Notes: generated by a model from the letters alone, not told the origin. DNA of 64,000 nucleotides from Dehalococcoidia bacterium (GCA_009838465.1 VXRN01000027.1:77079-141078), one strand, 5' to 3'. Shown: positions 1 through 8,957, counted from the stretch's first letter. Numbers and translations: made by a program.

Positions 1-106
1 GGCTTCCTTCGACGGGCTTCCTTCGACGGGCTTCCTTCGACGGGCTTCCTTCGACAAGCTCAGGATGAACGAGAGATCGAAGACGAGGCGAAAACGGAAG
101 ATCCTG
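1..106 (-). repeat. MITE-like dispersed repeat, copy A (cut by window edge), with 14-bp tandem array
   Basis: The terminal part (about 50-106) is the reverse complement of the left ends of the related copies at 10595 and 62915, ending in the same CCTG terminus at 106. Inside it, positions 2-43 hold three perfect copies of the 14-mer GCTTCCTTCGACGG and a fourth partial copy follows at 44. The same GTCGAAGG-type 14-bp unit occurs about twice in the other two copies, so the array is an internal expansion. It lies just upstream of the flavin monooxygenase gene. The left boundary is outside the window. Confidence 0.75.
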
Positions 107-162
107 GGGACGGTAAGACGAACTGACAACGTACCGGATATACATAACACAGGAGAGAGACC

Positions 163-1383
163 TTGGCAGACCTGAAATTTGGCGCGTTTCTGGCGCCGCA
201 CCACCCAATTGGTGAGAACCCCACCCTGCAATTGCAGAGCGACCTGGAGCTGGTCGAGCTTATGGACAGGCTCGGCTACGACGAATTCTGGTGCGGCGAG
301 CATCACTCCACCGGCTGGGAGATAATAGCCTCTCCCGAAGTGTTTCTCGCCGCAGCCGCCGAGCGCACCAACCGGATCAAGCTCGGCACGGGAGTCGTAT
401 CTTTACCGTACCACCATCCCTTCATGGTAGCGCAGCGGATGGTTCAGCTCGACCACCAGTCGAGAGGCAGGGTGATATTCGGATCGGGACCGGGCGCGCT
501 GCCGTCCGACGCGCACACTATGGGCATTGACCCGATGGTGCTGCGTGACCGCCAGGACGAGGCGATGGGCATCATACGCAGGTTGTTCGAGTCGGACGAG
601 CGTTTCAGCTATGAAAGCGAGTGGTTCACGCTCCGCGATGCCAAGCTCCAGCTAAAGCCATTGCAGAAGGACATGGAGTTCGCGGTCGCCTCTATCTCAA
701 GTCCGTCCGGCATGACGCTGGCCGGAAAGCATCGGGCGGGAGTGCTCTCCATCGGTTCGCTCACCCAGGAGGGAATCAGGGCTCTGCCCCTCCAGTGGAG
801 TTTTGCGGAGGAATCAGCCGCGAAACACGGTAACACTGTTGACCGCAAGAACTGGCGTATCGTCCTGAACTGGCACATCGCAGAGTCGCGTAAGGAAGCG
901 CGGCAGCAGGCGGGCGCCGGGCTGATGAGGCACAACAACGAGTACACCATCGGGACGCTCGCGGGCGGTGTGGGCCCGATTTACGACACGCCGGACGAAG
1001 CGGTGGACGATGTGGCGTTCGCCGAACTAAGCACCGCGGTTATCGGCACGCCTGACGACCTGGTTGCCAGGATACGCGAGATGATGGAGATTACGGGCGG
1101 GTTCGGCTGTGTCATTGGATTCGTGCATGACTGGGCTAACCGCGAGAATACCCGCCGAAGCTGGGACATGGTCGCGCGCTACGTGATTCCGCAGGTGAAC
1201 GGACTGCTGGACGATTACTACGAGTCGCACAGGTTCGTCACCGACAACCGCGACACCTGGAATCGGGCGACCCAGGCGGTCAGGACCAAGATACTGGAGA
1301 ACGAACGCGCCGCCGAGGCGCTGGCGGTGGACGAGGCGAAGGAGAAGGCCGCGAAAGAGGTCGAAGCCGGGCAGCGAGCTTAG
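163..1383 (+). CDS. LLM-class flavin-dependent oxidoreductase (luciferase-like monooxygenase)
   Basis: Bacterial-luciferase-like TIM barrel of 406 residues, expected to use reduced FMN (or F420) and O2 to oxidise an organic substrate in the cytoplasm. Visible family features are the N-terminal FGAFLAPHHP strand, the YDEFWCGEHHS loop (about residues 40-50), the IKLGTGVVSLPYHHP segment, and the C-terminal GTPDDLVARIREM helix region near 300. The C-terminus carries a charged, Glu/Lys/Ala-rich tail. The start is TTG at 163, preceded by AGGAGAGAG at 151-159; no ATG fits better. It stands alone: the next gene is convergent. Such enzymes are strongly expanded in SAR202 Chloroflexota, where roles in breakdown of recalcitrant organics are proposed. 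The substrate cannot be read from sequence. Confidence 0.88.
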   Translation: MADLKFGAFLAPHHPIGENPTLQLQSDLELVELMDRLGYDEFWCGEHHSTGWEIIASPEVFLAAAAERTNRIKLGTGVVSLPYHHPFMVAQRMVQLDHQSRGRVIFGSGPGALPSDAHTMGIDPMVLRDRQDEAMGIIRRLFESDERFSYESEWFTLRDAKLQLKPLQKDMEFAVASISSPSGMTLAGKHRAGVLSIGSLTQEGIRALPLQWSFAEESAAKHGNTVDRKNWRIVLNWHIAESRKEARQQAGAGLMRHNNEYTIGTLAGGVGPIYDTPDEAVDDVAFAELSTAVIGTPDDLVARIREMMEITGGFGCVIGFVHDWANRENTRRSWDMVARYVIPQVNGLLDDYYESHRFVTDNRDTWNRATQAVRTKILENERAAEALAVDEAKEKAAKEVEAGQRA

Positions 1384-1442
1384 CAATCGCGCCTTGAAAG
1401 TACCAGAATAGTCAGGTCGGCAGACGGCCGCGATGGACTGCC

Positions 1443-2450
1443 TCAGATGTTGAACTGAGGTTCGCTGTAGTCGAGCAGCTTGTTGTATATCTGGATGCGC
1501 CAGCGCTGGGTATCGGCGACCATGAGCCTGTAGCCGTGGCTGTCGAATGCAATTCCCATCGGCAGCGCGAAACGCCATTCGGGTTCCAGGGTATAGACTC
1601 GGCGGCGCGCCTTGTAAACGTCCGGGTTGGCGCGCACGAACTCCGTCTGCCACCTGGACAGATCCTGGGCGTCGCCGATGAACGTGGTGATGTACTCCCC
1701 GTCAGAGTCGTATGCCTGCACCCTGTTGTTCGCCCAGTCGCACACGTAGATGTCGCCTTCGGGGTCCACGGCAACGTCCGAGGGATGGTCGAATTCATAT
1801 TCACCTGCGCCCTTGCTCCCGAGCGCGAATATGAAGCCGCCATCGCCGTCGAACTTCTGGATGCGGTGGTTCTTGTAGTCCGCGACGTAGATGCAGCCCT
1901 CGCTATCGGTCGTGATTCCCCAGGGCTCTCTGAATTCTCCGGGAGCGGACCCGCTACTCCCCCACTGTGAAACGAAAATTCCGTCCGGGGTTAGCTTCTG
2001 GATACGGTCGTTGAGGGTGTCCACTACCAGAACGTCGTCGTTGTCGTCTATGGCGATGCCCGAGGGTCTGCGGAACTGACCGCCCGCTGTCCCTGATGAG
2101 CCGAACGAGCAGATGAACTCCCCTTCGACGCTGAACACGGAAACACGGTCCGTCCAGGCATCGGTGACGTAGATATTGCGCGCCGAGTCCAAAGCGACGC
2201 CGGACGGCCACACGAACTGTCCGGGCTCTTCCCCGTATTCGCCGATGACGTTCAGGATCCGCTCCTCTCCGGGAGCGTCACCGAGCGTAATCTGCTTCAC
2301 ACCGGGGGAGAGTTCGAGGATTCCCTTGATGACCGCGAACAGCTCGTTCTCCTCTCCGACGGCCAGGGCGACCGGCATGAGGGTCTCGTTGGGGTCTCCG
2401 ATGGAGTGACTGAAGTCGTAAACGCGATTGCCGACAATCTGGGTGAGCAT
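1443..2450 (-). CDS. NHL-repeat beta-propeller protein
   Basis: About 335 residues made almost entirely of NHL repeats. Successive blades carry the pattern P-SG-A-D...IYV-D...RVS/RIQ-F...G, for example WPSGVALDSARNIYVTDA, RPSGIAIDDNDDVLVVDT and HPSDVAVDPEGDIYVCDW. No signal peptide is visible. A longer reading frame begins at GTG 2531, overlapping the stop of the upstream gene, but ATG 2450 has AGAAGGA about 9 nt upstream and begins directly with the propeller, so I prefer it. It sits immediately downstream of the DUF1800 gene on the same strand, probably in one transcript. NHL propellers bind ligands or have lyase activity; no catalytic assignment is possible here. Confidence 0.8.
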   Translation of the reverse strand: MLTQIVGNRVYDFSHSIGDPNETLMPVALAVGEENELFAVIKGILELSPGVKQITLGDAPGEERILNVIGEYGEEPGQFVWPSGVALDSARNIYVTDAWTDRVSVFSVEGEFICSFGSSGTAGGQFRRPSGIAIDDNDDVLVVDTLNDRIQKLTPDGIFVSQWGSSGSAPGEFREPWGITTDSEGCIYVADYKNHRIQKFDGDGGFIFALGSKGAGEYEFDHPSDVAVDPEGDIYVCDWANNRVQAYDSDGEYITTFIGDAQDLSRWQTEFVRANPDVYKARRRVYTLEPEWRFALPMGIAFDSHGYRLMVADTQRWRIQIYNKLLDYSEPQFNI

Positions 2451-2527
2451 GGTATCTATTCCTTCTGAAAGCGCCGGAGCGCGCTGGGAGCTGAAGAAAG
2501 AGATCGAGTGGGGCGCGAACCCGTTAC

Positions 2528-3925
2528 TCACGCAAATTGGTACTCCCTGGTGGCTACTATGAGCTGAAGTATCTCGGCCACTCGCCGGGCGGACTCAGCT
2601 TCGCTCGGGTCGTTCCATACGAATGTGCCTTGGGCCGATGTGTGCTCAATCAACTCGGCGCGTGTCTCGTCCTTCACCACCACCTCTCCCAACATTTCGA
2701 GACATGCGTCCACAGCCGACTCCGGCGACTCGCCGGAGAGCTTGACGCGCTTGATGATGTTGGAGACGCCCGGACGATCTACCTGCGCGACCATGTCGGC
2801 GACGAAGTTGGCGCGCTTCATCAGCGAACTGCTGTTGATCCACTCCACGCCGTAGTGCCATCCCTCCACGCTTGGCGGGTTGAGCAGGTCCTGTCCCATG
2901 TAGGTGATCTGATCGCAGTAGCTGTACACGTCCAGACTCGGAAGCTCGGCGCCGCCCACCATTCTGAGTGTGCCGACGACGACCTCGGTGGGATTCTTGA
3001 CCTTGGTGAGCCGGGCCTCCTTGAAGAAGTCTGAGTTGAACAGCACGCGGAGGGTATGGCGCATGTCGAAGTCGGATTCGGCGAGCGCCCCGGCGATGAT
3101 TTCTACAGCCTTGGGGTCTCTGGGAGGAGTGTTCTGCCAGGCGGGGACCTGGACTTCGTCGGCGACGAAGAAGCCGTACAGGTGCCGCGCGATGAATCTG
3201 GCGGTCGCGGGCTGGGCCAGGACTATGTCTATGATGTCCTCGCCGTTGAAATTTCCGGTGTGCCCCAGGAATACCTTCTCGCCGTCGTCATGGTCTTTAG
3301 GGCGGTACTCGAAGCGCCAGTCAAATCGTCCCATGTGATACCTGGGAGACTTGGGTGCCACCGTCCAGCCGGTGAAGGCGCGGGAACACTCGTAAACGTC
3401 CTCTTCGGTATAGTTGCCGACGCCCATCGTGAACAATTCCAGGAGCTCGCGCCCCCAGTTCTCGTTGACCGCCTTGGCGTGGTTCTCATGATTGTCCAGC
3501 CAGTAGAGCATGGCCGGATTTCTGGAGACTTCCAGCAGCAGGTCCCTGTACTTTCCAAGCCCCTTGTCGCGGAAGATGTCAATCATGTCCACGACCTCGT
3601 CGTAGTGATCTACCTTGGAGACGCCCGTGGCGAAAATCTGGTGCCAGAAGAGGCACATCTTCTCCTGGAGGGGGGCGTTGGTGTTGATCATGCGCCACAC
3701 CCAGCCGGACTGTCCAATGCCGCCGAGGGTGTCCGGTTTCCATTGCAGGGGAAGGTAGCGCAGGAAATCGTAATAATCTATGGGTTCGTGGGTTTCGGGG
3801 TGCAGCAGGTCTTCGACCGTAGCCTCGTACCCGGTGGCGGCGCGACGCTCCAGTTCATCCCTGGTCGCCCCAAATCCGGCTCTGCGCATCAGGTGCGCCG
3901 TCAACGATAGGTGACCGCTCGCCAT
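2528..3925 (-). CDS. DUF1800 family protein
   Basis: A 465-residue protein with the DUF1800 signature: N-terminal HLMRRAGFGATRDELE, the central MLYWLDNHENHAKAVNENW and GRELLELFTMGVGNYTEEDV motifs, then AFTGWTV. The C-terminal LNPPSVEGWHYGVEWI region is also typical. ATG 3925 has a strong AGGAGGT 6 nt upstream; the TTG at 3946 is less likely. DUF1800 genes normally sit beside a DUF1501 (sulfatase-like, Tat-exported) partner; here the next gene is an NHL propeller instead. Biochemical function is unknown. It is transcribed away from the DUF3179 gene from a recognisable promoter at 4004-4031. Confidence 0.85.
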   Translation of the reverse strand: MASGHLSLTAHLMRRAGFGATRDELERRAATGYEATVEDLLHPETHEPIDYYDFLRYLPLQWKPDTLGGIGQSGWVWRMINTNAPLQEKMCLFWHQIFATGVSKVDHYDEVVDMIDIFRDKGLGKYRDLLLEVSRNPAMLYWLDNHENHAKAVNENWGRELLELFTMGVGNYTEEDVYECSRAFTGWTVAPKSPRYHMGRFDWRFEYRPKDHDDGEKVFLGHTGNFNGEDIIDIVLAQPATARFIARHLYGFFVADEVQVPAWQNTPPRDPKAVEIIAGALAESDFDMRHTLRVLFNSDFFKEARLTKVKNPTEVVVGTLRMVGGAELPSLDVYSYCDQITYMGQDLLNPPSVEGWHYGVEWINSSSLMKRANFVADMVAQVDRPGVSNIIKRVKLSGESPESAVDACLEMLGEVVVKDETRAELIEHTSAQGTFVWNDPSEAESARRVAEILQLIVATREYQFA

Positions 3926-4003
3926 GTGCCGACCTCCTGGACACAATGGGTTGGTAAACGTCAGCTATTGTCGGTAATAGATCAGGCCGTTAGCCACACT
4001 AAT

Positions 4004-4031
4004 ATTATACTACGTATAGTCAACCCCTCAA
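4004..4031 (-). promoter_or_regulatory. Candidate sigma70-type promoter for the DUF1800/NHL pair
   Basis: Read on the minus strand, TTGAGG (4031-4026) is followed after 16 nt by TATAAT (4009-4004). Transcription would start near 3997, leaving a leader of about 70 nt before ATG 3925. The -10 is a perfect consensus; the -35 is weaker. Confidence 0.5.
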
Positions 4032-4188
4032 CGCGACTACGCCGCGCCGGTCGGAAGCAGGGCCGCCCTCGCCGATAACTGCGCGAACGGCTGTCAGCCC
4101 TCGGCGATGAAACGAATGACTCCTGAACCCTCAATCCAGCCGACCTCATCTAATGGACATATAACCCCTGATAAGAGGTCGCCTACAC

Positions 4189-5412
4189 ATGACAATAACC
4201 CGAATATCAGTCTTGACCTTGACTCTTCTGTTAATGGTGGTAGTTGCCTGCTCGTCGGAAGATGAAGCCGAGCCATCCCAGGCGGAACCAAGGGCTGCGT
4301 CCGCTCAGCCTACGACCGCTCCGGAGCCCACGAACCCGCCGGTTGCGGCCGCTGCTCCCACCCAGACGCCGTCTCCAACGGCAGCCCCCGAACCCGAGGA
4401 ACAGGACCTGGAGATAGTCACCCTCCTCCCGTTCGACGCCATTCCCGCTGTGCTCGATCCCGTATTCATCAGCGCGGACGAAGCCGACGCCAAGTTGACC
4501 GAACTGCTGAAGGACCGCTCTCGCAGAGACGCAGACGCGGCCCTGCTGGCGAGCGGCAGCGATCCCGACGACGCACTGGTGCTTGGAGTGTCCATCGAGG
4601 GTGACAGCCGCGCCTACTACATCCCCACTCTCAGCAAGATCGAGATAGTCAACGACACCGTGGGTGGGCAGCCGCTTGCGGTAACGTGGTGACCGCTCTG
4701 CTACTCGGCTATCGTGTATAGCCGCGAAATCAACGGAGAGGAACACACTTTCGGGGTGTCCGGCAAGCTCATCATGAACGTCCTGGTCATGTATGACCAC
4801 CAGACCAGGACGCTGTGGAGCCAGTTCCTGAACAGGGGAGTCGAGGGCGAACTGGAGGGAGTCGAACTGGACGTCATTCCCGTAACCCAGACCACCTGGG
4901 GAGCGTGGAAGGAACTCCACCCCGATACGAAGTTCCTCGATATGCTCATGGCAGACCCATACGATCAATACTACGCGGACAACAACAGGCCAGGCGTCAT
5001 CGGCGAGCGTAACACCGACGACCGTCTCAGTACAAAAGACCTGGTGGTGGGCGTCAACTTCGACGGCACACCGAAGGCATATCCGCTGGACTCGCTTGAA
5101 TCACAGCCCACCCTGAACGACTCAGTAGCCGGGCAGGACGCGCTGATCTATTTCGACGTCCCCAGCGGCACCGCGCTCGTATATGACCGGCGCGTGAACG
5201 GGCGAACGCTCACCTTCGGCGTGGATACGGACGCATCCGGCGTCCTGACCACGCTGGTGGACGATGAGACAGGCTCGCGATGGATGGCGTTCACCGGCCT
5301 CGCTGTCGAAGGCGAACTCAAGGGCCAGCGCCTCGAAAGAATCCCGTCACACCTGTCATTCTGGTTCGCGTGGACGGACTGGAACCCTGAGACTGAGCTG
5401 TTCACGGGCTGA
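4189..5412 (+). CDS. DUF3179 lipoprotein, putative selenoprotein (in-frame UGA read as Sec168)
   Basis: One reading frame of 407 codons runs from ATG 4189 to the stop at 5412, broken only by TGA at 4690-4692. The N-terminus is a lipoprotein signal with lipobox VVAC (Cys21), followed by a Pro/Ala/Thr-rich linker to about residue 70. The rest is DUF3179: IEIVNDTVGGQPLAVTW, then UGA, then PLCYSAIVYSREINGEEH and FGVSGKLIMNVLVMYD. The family normally reads VTYCPLC here, so the UGA replaces the first cysteine of the CxxC motif and the product would be U168-P-L-C171. A hairpin fitting the bacterial SECIS pattern follows (4706-4724). A second DUF3179-like half (AYPLDSLESQPTLNDSV onward) completes the protein. 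Conservation on both sides argues against a decayed gene. A sequencing error at one base is the main alternative. Confidence 0.8.
4706..4724 (+). promoter_or_regulatory. Candidate bacterial SECIS element of the DUF3179 gene
   Basis: A perfect 7-bp stem, CGGCTAT at 4706-4712 with ATAGCCG at 4718-4724, closes a 5-nt loop CGTGT. The loop has G as its second base (4714), 22 nt after the last base of the UGA. The bacterial SECIS consensus asks for a G among the first two loop bases, 16-37 nt from the UGA, so all criteria are met. It is inside the coding region, as in bacterial selenoprotein mRNAs. Confidence 0.7.
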
Positions 5413-5438
5413 CAATGCGACTGTCAAAGGGTTAGGAT

Positions 5439-5482
5439 AATAGTCGCCGGTCAAACGCGAACTGTCCGGCGACTATTTTGTT
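5439..5482 (+). terminator. Rho-independent-type terminator after the DUF3179 gene
   Basis: A perfect 12-bp inverted repeat, AATAGTCGCCGG (5439-5450) with CCGGCGACTATT (5466-5477), has a 15-nt loop and runs into TTTTGTT. It lies 27 bp after the DUF3179 stop and just upstream of the sulfatase start, so the two genes are probably transcribed separately. Confidence 0.7.
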
Positions 5483-5498
5483 CCATGGAGACACCTCT

Positions 5499-7136
5499 AT
5501 GTCCGCCGACTCTACCCAGCGACCCAACATCATCGTGATACTGGCCGACGACATGGGCTACTCCGACATTGGCTGCTTCGGCTCGGAGATTCGCACCCCG
5601 AACCTCGACTCGCTCGGCTACAACGGACTCAGGTTCTCCCAGATGTACAACTCGGCGCGCTGCTGTCCGTCCCGCGCCGCGCTTCTCACGGGTCTCAATC
5701 CGCAGCAGGCCGGTGTTGGACACATGGTCGCCAATCTGGGTGTCGCTGAATACCAGGGTTACCTGAAAGCGAACTGTGTCACCGTCGCCGAGTCCCTCAA
5801 GGCTTCCGGCTACTCCACCTTCATGTCGGGCAAGTGGCACGTGGGCGGCGACTACGATCTGTCCGATCCCGATAGCTGGACTCCCGGTACGCCGGACCAC
5901 CCAATCCCGACCCAGCGCGGCTTCGACCGCTACTACGGCATTCTCACCGGAGCGGGAAACTTCTACTACCCGAAGACACTCATGGACCAGGAAACTCTCG
6001 TCCCGCTCGACGACCTGGACGACTTCTACCTCACCGACGCCATCAGCGACAACGCGGTAAACATGGTAGGCGAGGCCGCCGAAGGCGATGCGCCGTTCTT
6101 CATGTACGTGGCGTACACCGCCCCACACTGGCCGCTCCACGCGCTGGAAGAGGACATAGCGCGCTATGAGGGACAGTACCGCCGTGGCTGGGACTACCTG
6201 CGCACAAGCAGACACGAAGAACTCAAGGGAATGGGCATACTGGACGAGAAGTGGGAAATCTCCCCGCGTGATAGCAGCAGCCATCCCTGGACCACCGCCT
6301 CAGACCGCGACTGGGAAGACATCCGCATGGCAGTTTACGCCGCGCAGATAGACCGGCTCGACCAGGGAGTGGGCAGGATACTCGACGCACTTCGCTCCAG
6401 GAATATGGACGGCAACACGCTCATCATGTTCCTGTCCGACAACGGCGGCTGCGCAGAGTTCCTCGCCGAGGACGGCAGTATGCCGCAACCCGCGCGGTAT
6501 GGCGGCATACTACCGGACGGGAGCGCCGTTCAAGTAGGCAACATCCCCGGGACGCGGCCCGGCGGCGCCCAGACGTTCATGAGCTACGACCTCCCTTGGG
6601 CAAATGCATCCAACACGCCGTTCCGCCGGTTCAAGCGCTGGACCCACGAGGGCGGGATATCCATGCCTTTCATCATGAGCTGGCCCGACAGGATTACTGA
6701 GCCCGGGATCGTACATTCCCCTGCCCATCTCATAGACATAATGCCGACCTGCTTGGACGCCGCCGCCGCCGCACACCCGAACGAGCGCGCAGGACAGCCC
6801 ACCATGCCCCTCGAAGGCGAGAGTATGCTGACTGCGATTGACAACCGCGCATGGAGCCGCGAACAGCCCATACTCTGGGAACACGAGGGAAGCAGGGCCG
6901 TTCGCCAGGGACGGTGGAAGCTCGTCTCGGCTGTCGGCGAGAGGTGGGAACTCTACGACATGGAACAGGACCGCACCGAACTCAACGACCTGTACAATAG
7001 GAACGAATCCAAGGCGCGCGAGTTGGAGGGCCTGTATGATCGGTGGGCGGAACGCTGCGGCGTACTCCCCTGGAACGTCATCAACCCCAACTGGAACCCT
7101 GCGATGCTGAGCGACAGCGCTCACAAGTCGGGGTAG
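5499..7136 (+). CDS. Type I (formylglycine) sulfatase
   Basis: A 545-residue alkaline-phosphatase-fold sulfatase that would hydrolyse sulfate esters using Ca2+ and a formylglycine. The N-terminal metal site PNIIVILADDMGYSDIGCFG is present (Asp17, Asp18). The active-site motif CCPSRAALLTG contains the C-x-P-S-R core, with Cys55 as the residue modified to formylglycine. GKWHVGG, the LSDNGG metal motif and the C-terminal WKLVSA/WELYDM segments are all intact. There is no signal peptide, so it appears cytoplasmic, or the substrate is taken up first. ATG 5499 has GGAG about 10 nt upstream and is preferred over TTG 5478. No anaerobic maturase gene is adjacent. Substrate may be a sulfated polysaccharide or arylsulfate, but this is not readable. 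Confidence 0.92.
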   Translation: MSADSTQRPNIIVILADDMGYSDIGCFGSEIRTPNLDSLGYNGLRFSQMYNSARCCPSRAALLTGLNPQQAGVGHMVANLGVAEYQGYLKANCVTVAESLKASGYSTFMSGKWHVGGDYDLSDPDSWTPGTPDHPIPTQRGFDRYYGILTGAGNFYYPKTLMDQETLVPLDDLDDFYLTDAISDNAVNMVGEAAEGDAPFFMYVAYTAPHWPLHALEEDIARYEGQYRRGWDYLRTSRHEELKGMGILDEKWEISPRDSSSHPWTTASDRDWEDIRMAVYAAQIDRLDQGVGRILDALRSRNMDGNTLIMFLSDNGGCAEFLAEDGSMPQPARYGGILPDGSAVQVGNIPGTRPGGAQTFMSYDLPWANASNTPFRRFKRWTHEGGISMPFIMSWPDRITEPGIVHSPAHLIDIMPTCLDAAAAAHPNERAGQPTMPLEGESMLTAIDNRAWSREQPILWEHEGSRAVRQGRWKLVSAVGERWELYDMEQDRTELNDLYNRNESKARELEGLYDRWAERCGVLPWNVINPNWNPAMLSDSAHKSG

Positions 7137-7176
7137 ATCCGGCTTTCAATCACCGTCCCGCCGATGGGAGGAATAC

Positions 7177-7968
7177 ATGGCAATCATAATGGCGAAGAGA
7201 AGCAAGATAGCCGTCGTCGAGATTCACGGCACGATTGGCGCCAGCGTTAAGTCGTCGGAGATGGAGAAGATACTGGGCCGCGTGCGGCAGGACCGCAGCT
7301 TCCGCGCGCTCGTGCTGGACATAGACTCAGGCGGCGGCTCCGCGTCGCCCTCCGACTACATCTACCGCGCCGCCAAGCGCATAGCCGGACGAAAGCCCGT
7401 CGTCGCCTGCATCCGGGGAGTCGGCGCATCCGGCGCGTACATGATAGCCTGCGCCGCCCACCGGATAGTCGCCGCGCCCGGCGCGATAGTGGGCTCCATC
7501 GGCGTCATCTCAGTTCGTCCCGCGCTGGAACAGCTATTGGAGCGCGCCGGCATAGGGGTCAACGTAAACAAGAGCGGCAAGTTCAAGGACCTGGGCGCTC
7601 CATGGCGCGAGATTACCCCGGAGGAGAACGAGAAGATACAAGAACTCATTGACGACAGCTACGATGCGTTCGTCGAGATAGTATCCGAGAGCCGCGACCT
7701 GGATGCAGAGCGAGTGAAGGAACTGGCTACCGGCGAGGTGTACCTGGCCCCGCGCGGCTTGGAAGCCGGCCTGGTGGATGAACTTGGCGACCTCGACCGT
7801 GCACTGGAACTAGCTGCCGAGGCTGCGGGAATACCCAAGCGTCCGGTCTATCTGCGACCGCCGCGCGGTCTGCGCGCCAGGCTGCTCGGCCCGGTCGCGG
7901 ATACTCTCGTCGAATCGGTCGCCGAACAGATAGAACGCCGTTTGATGCAGGGACGCTACGGTCTCTAA
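7177..7968 (+). CDS. Signal peptide peptidase SppA-type serine protease
   Basis: A 263-residue ClpP/crotonase-fold protease of the S49 family. The nucleophile is Ser86 in GVGASGAYMIA and the general base is Lys137 in SGKFKDLGAPW; their spacing of 51 matches the Ser/Lys dyad of short-form (Bacillus-type) SppA. The substrate-binding DIDSGGGSASPS loop precedes them. Bacillus SppA has an N-terminal membrane anchor; none is visible here, the protein starting directly at the first beta strand, so this is a soluble form. ATG 7177 has GGAGG 6 nt upstream. It lies 40 bp after the sulfatase and may be co-transcribed. Confidence 0.88.
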   Translation: MAIIMAKRSKIAVVEIHGTIGASVKSSEMEKILGRVRQDRSFRALVLDIDSGGGSASPSDYIYRAAKRIAGRKPVVACIRGVGASGAYMIACAAHRIVAAPGAIVGSIGVISVRPALEQLLERAGIGVNVNKSGKFKDLGAPWREITPEENEKIQELIDDSYDAFVEIVSESRDLDAERVKELATGEVYLAPRGLEAGLVDELGDLDRALELAAEAAGIPKRPVYLRPPRGLRARLLGPVADTLVESVAEQIERRLMQGRYGL

Positions 7969-7978
7969 ACGCACGTTT

Positions 7979-8014
7979 TCACCCCAGCCCTCTCCCATCA
8001 AGGGGAGAGGGGAT
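7979..8014. terminator. Hairpin between convergent genes (palindromic repeat family)
   Basis: CCCTCTCCC and GGGGAGAGGG flank ATCAA between the stop of sppA (7968) and the stop of the minus-strand GNAT gene (8019). The wording resembles the longer CCTTCCCCC-ATCAA-type palindromes elsewhere in the window. It probably serves as a bidirectional terminator; there is no clear T-run. Confidence 0.5.
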
Positions 8015-8018
8015 TGGC

Positions 8019-8957
8019 TCACTCAGCAACGAGCGACGTCCGTGCGGCCACAGGCTGCCGCGCCATGCGGGCCGTTGACTTCACCAGCGCCGCGTACTCG
8101 CCTTCCGGCCTGAATCCGCGCTCCTCCAGATGCGATCCCAGCAGAGGCACGTAGTCCGGTACGAGCGCGACCACGCTCCTCGAGTTGGAAAGCGAGCGCA
8201 GCGCATAGTCAATAAGGTCGGGTGTCAAGGCCGCGTAGTCCGGGTGCGGCACGACATCTATCCTTCCCACACCTGACCTCGTAGAAGTCGCAAGCCAACT
8301 TCTCACATTCCCATCTACTTCCACCACGCGCTCTATGCGCCGCCCGATTGATCGTTCACGCGAGTCCTTCCACTGATCGAGAGTCATGCCGACAAGCTGG
8401 CGGACCTTCACGGGAGTCGTCTCATTGTAGAGTCGAAAAAGTGCGTGATCGTGCTCCGGTCCGCGTATCATAGAGTGAGCGTCCGTGTCGAACAGGCCTC
8501 TCCGAGATTTCGCGACCGCAGTCTGTCCTCGGTAGAGCGTTTCCAGGTAGCACGGGAAGAAGCCCGCTCGCCTGGCCGTCGGTATGATGTCGCCGTCTGC
8601 CTCTACTCTGAGGAACACCCGCTCCGCTCCGCCGTTTGCGGACACGGCCGCGGCTTGTTCCAGCAGCGCAATCAGCGTATCTTCGGAATCGAGAGTCGCG
8701 TACAGATGGGAGATTTCCCAGCTTCTCGTACCCGACCTGGGGCGAAAAGCTGCTACTGCCTGCAAGCTCCCCTTTTCTACGCACGTCAGCGCACCCACTC
8801 TATAACGCGACTGAATGCGGCTGCGCGAGACACCGGGGAGAATCGTGTAGAAGGACTCTGGCTTACGGATATCCGCGGACGTGATGGCGAGGTTCGGGAA
8901 TCGGTTCATGCCCACGGCGAGACACCGGACAACATCCAGTAGCCCGAATTTTCTCAC
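8019..8957 (-). CDS. GNAT-fold acetyltransferase-like protein
   Basis: About 312 residues resembling a double GNAT fold. The first half includes VGALTCVEKGSLQAVAAFRP and YATLDSEDTLIALLEQAAA followed by RVFLRVEADGD, then a conserved-looking GFFPCYLETLYRG. The second half contains the LLGSHLEERGFRPEGEYAALV end, typical of a GNAT C-terminal strand. It follows pdxT by about 45 nt on the same strand and is probably the third gene of the pdxS-pdxT transcript. The open frame extends back into pdxT, which cannot be right. GTG 8957 and ATG 8909 are both possible starts and neither has a clear ribosome site. The substrate is unknown. Confidence 0.6.
   Translation of the reverse strand: MRKFGLLDVVRCLAVGMNRFPNLAITSADIRKPESFYTILPGVSRSRIQSRYRVGALTCVEKGSLQAVAAFRPRSGTRSWEISHLYATLDSEDTLIALLEQAAAVSANGGAERVFLRVEADGDIIPTARRAGFFPCYLETLYRGQTAVAKSRRGLFDTDAHSMIRGPEHDHALFRLYNETTPVKVRQLVGMTLDQWKDSRERSIGRRIERVVEVDGNVRSWLATSTRSGVGRIDVVPHPDYAALTPDLIDYALRSLSNSRSVVALVPDYVPLLGSHLEERGFRPEGEYAALVKSTARMARQPVAARTSLVAE

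Noticed and set aside
1-57. Direct repeats that could look like a CRISPR array
   Set aside because: The units are 14 bp, head to tail without spacers; they are an expansion within a dispersed repeat.
1027-1653. Long antisense frames such as this one, and those at 4231-4968, 36110-37135 and 56679-57992
   Set aside because: They mirror the high third-position GC of the true genes on the other strand and show no domain features.
4189-5412. UGA read as tryptophan, or the DUF3179 gene as a simple pseudogene
   Set aside because: UGA ends many intact genes here (for example the antitoxin and DUF3179 itself), so it is not reassigned. The reading frame is otherwise open and conserved on both sides, and a second gene shows the same pattern.
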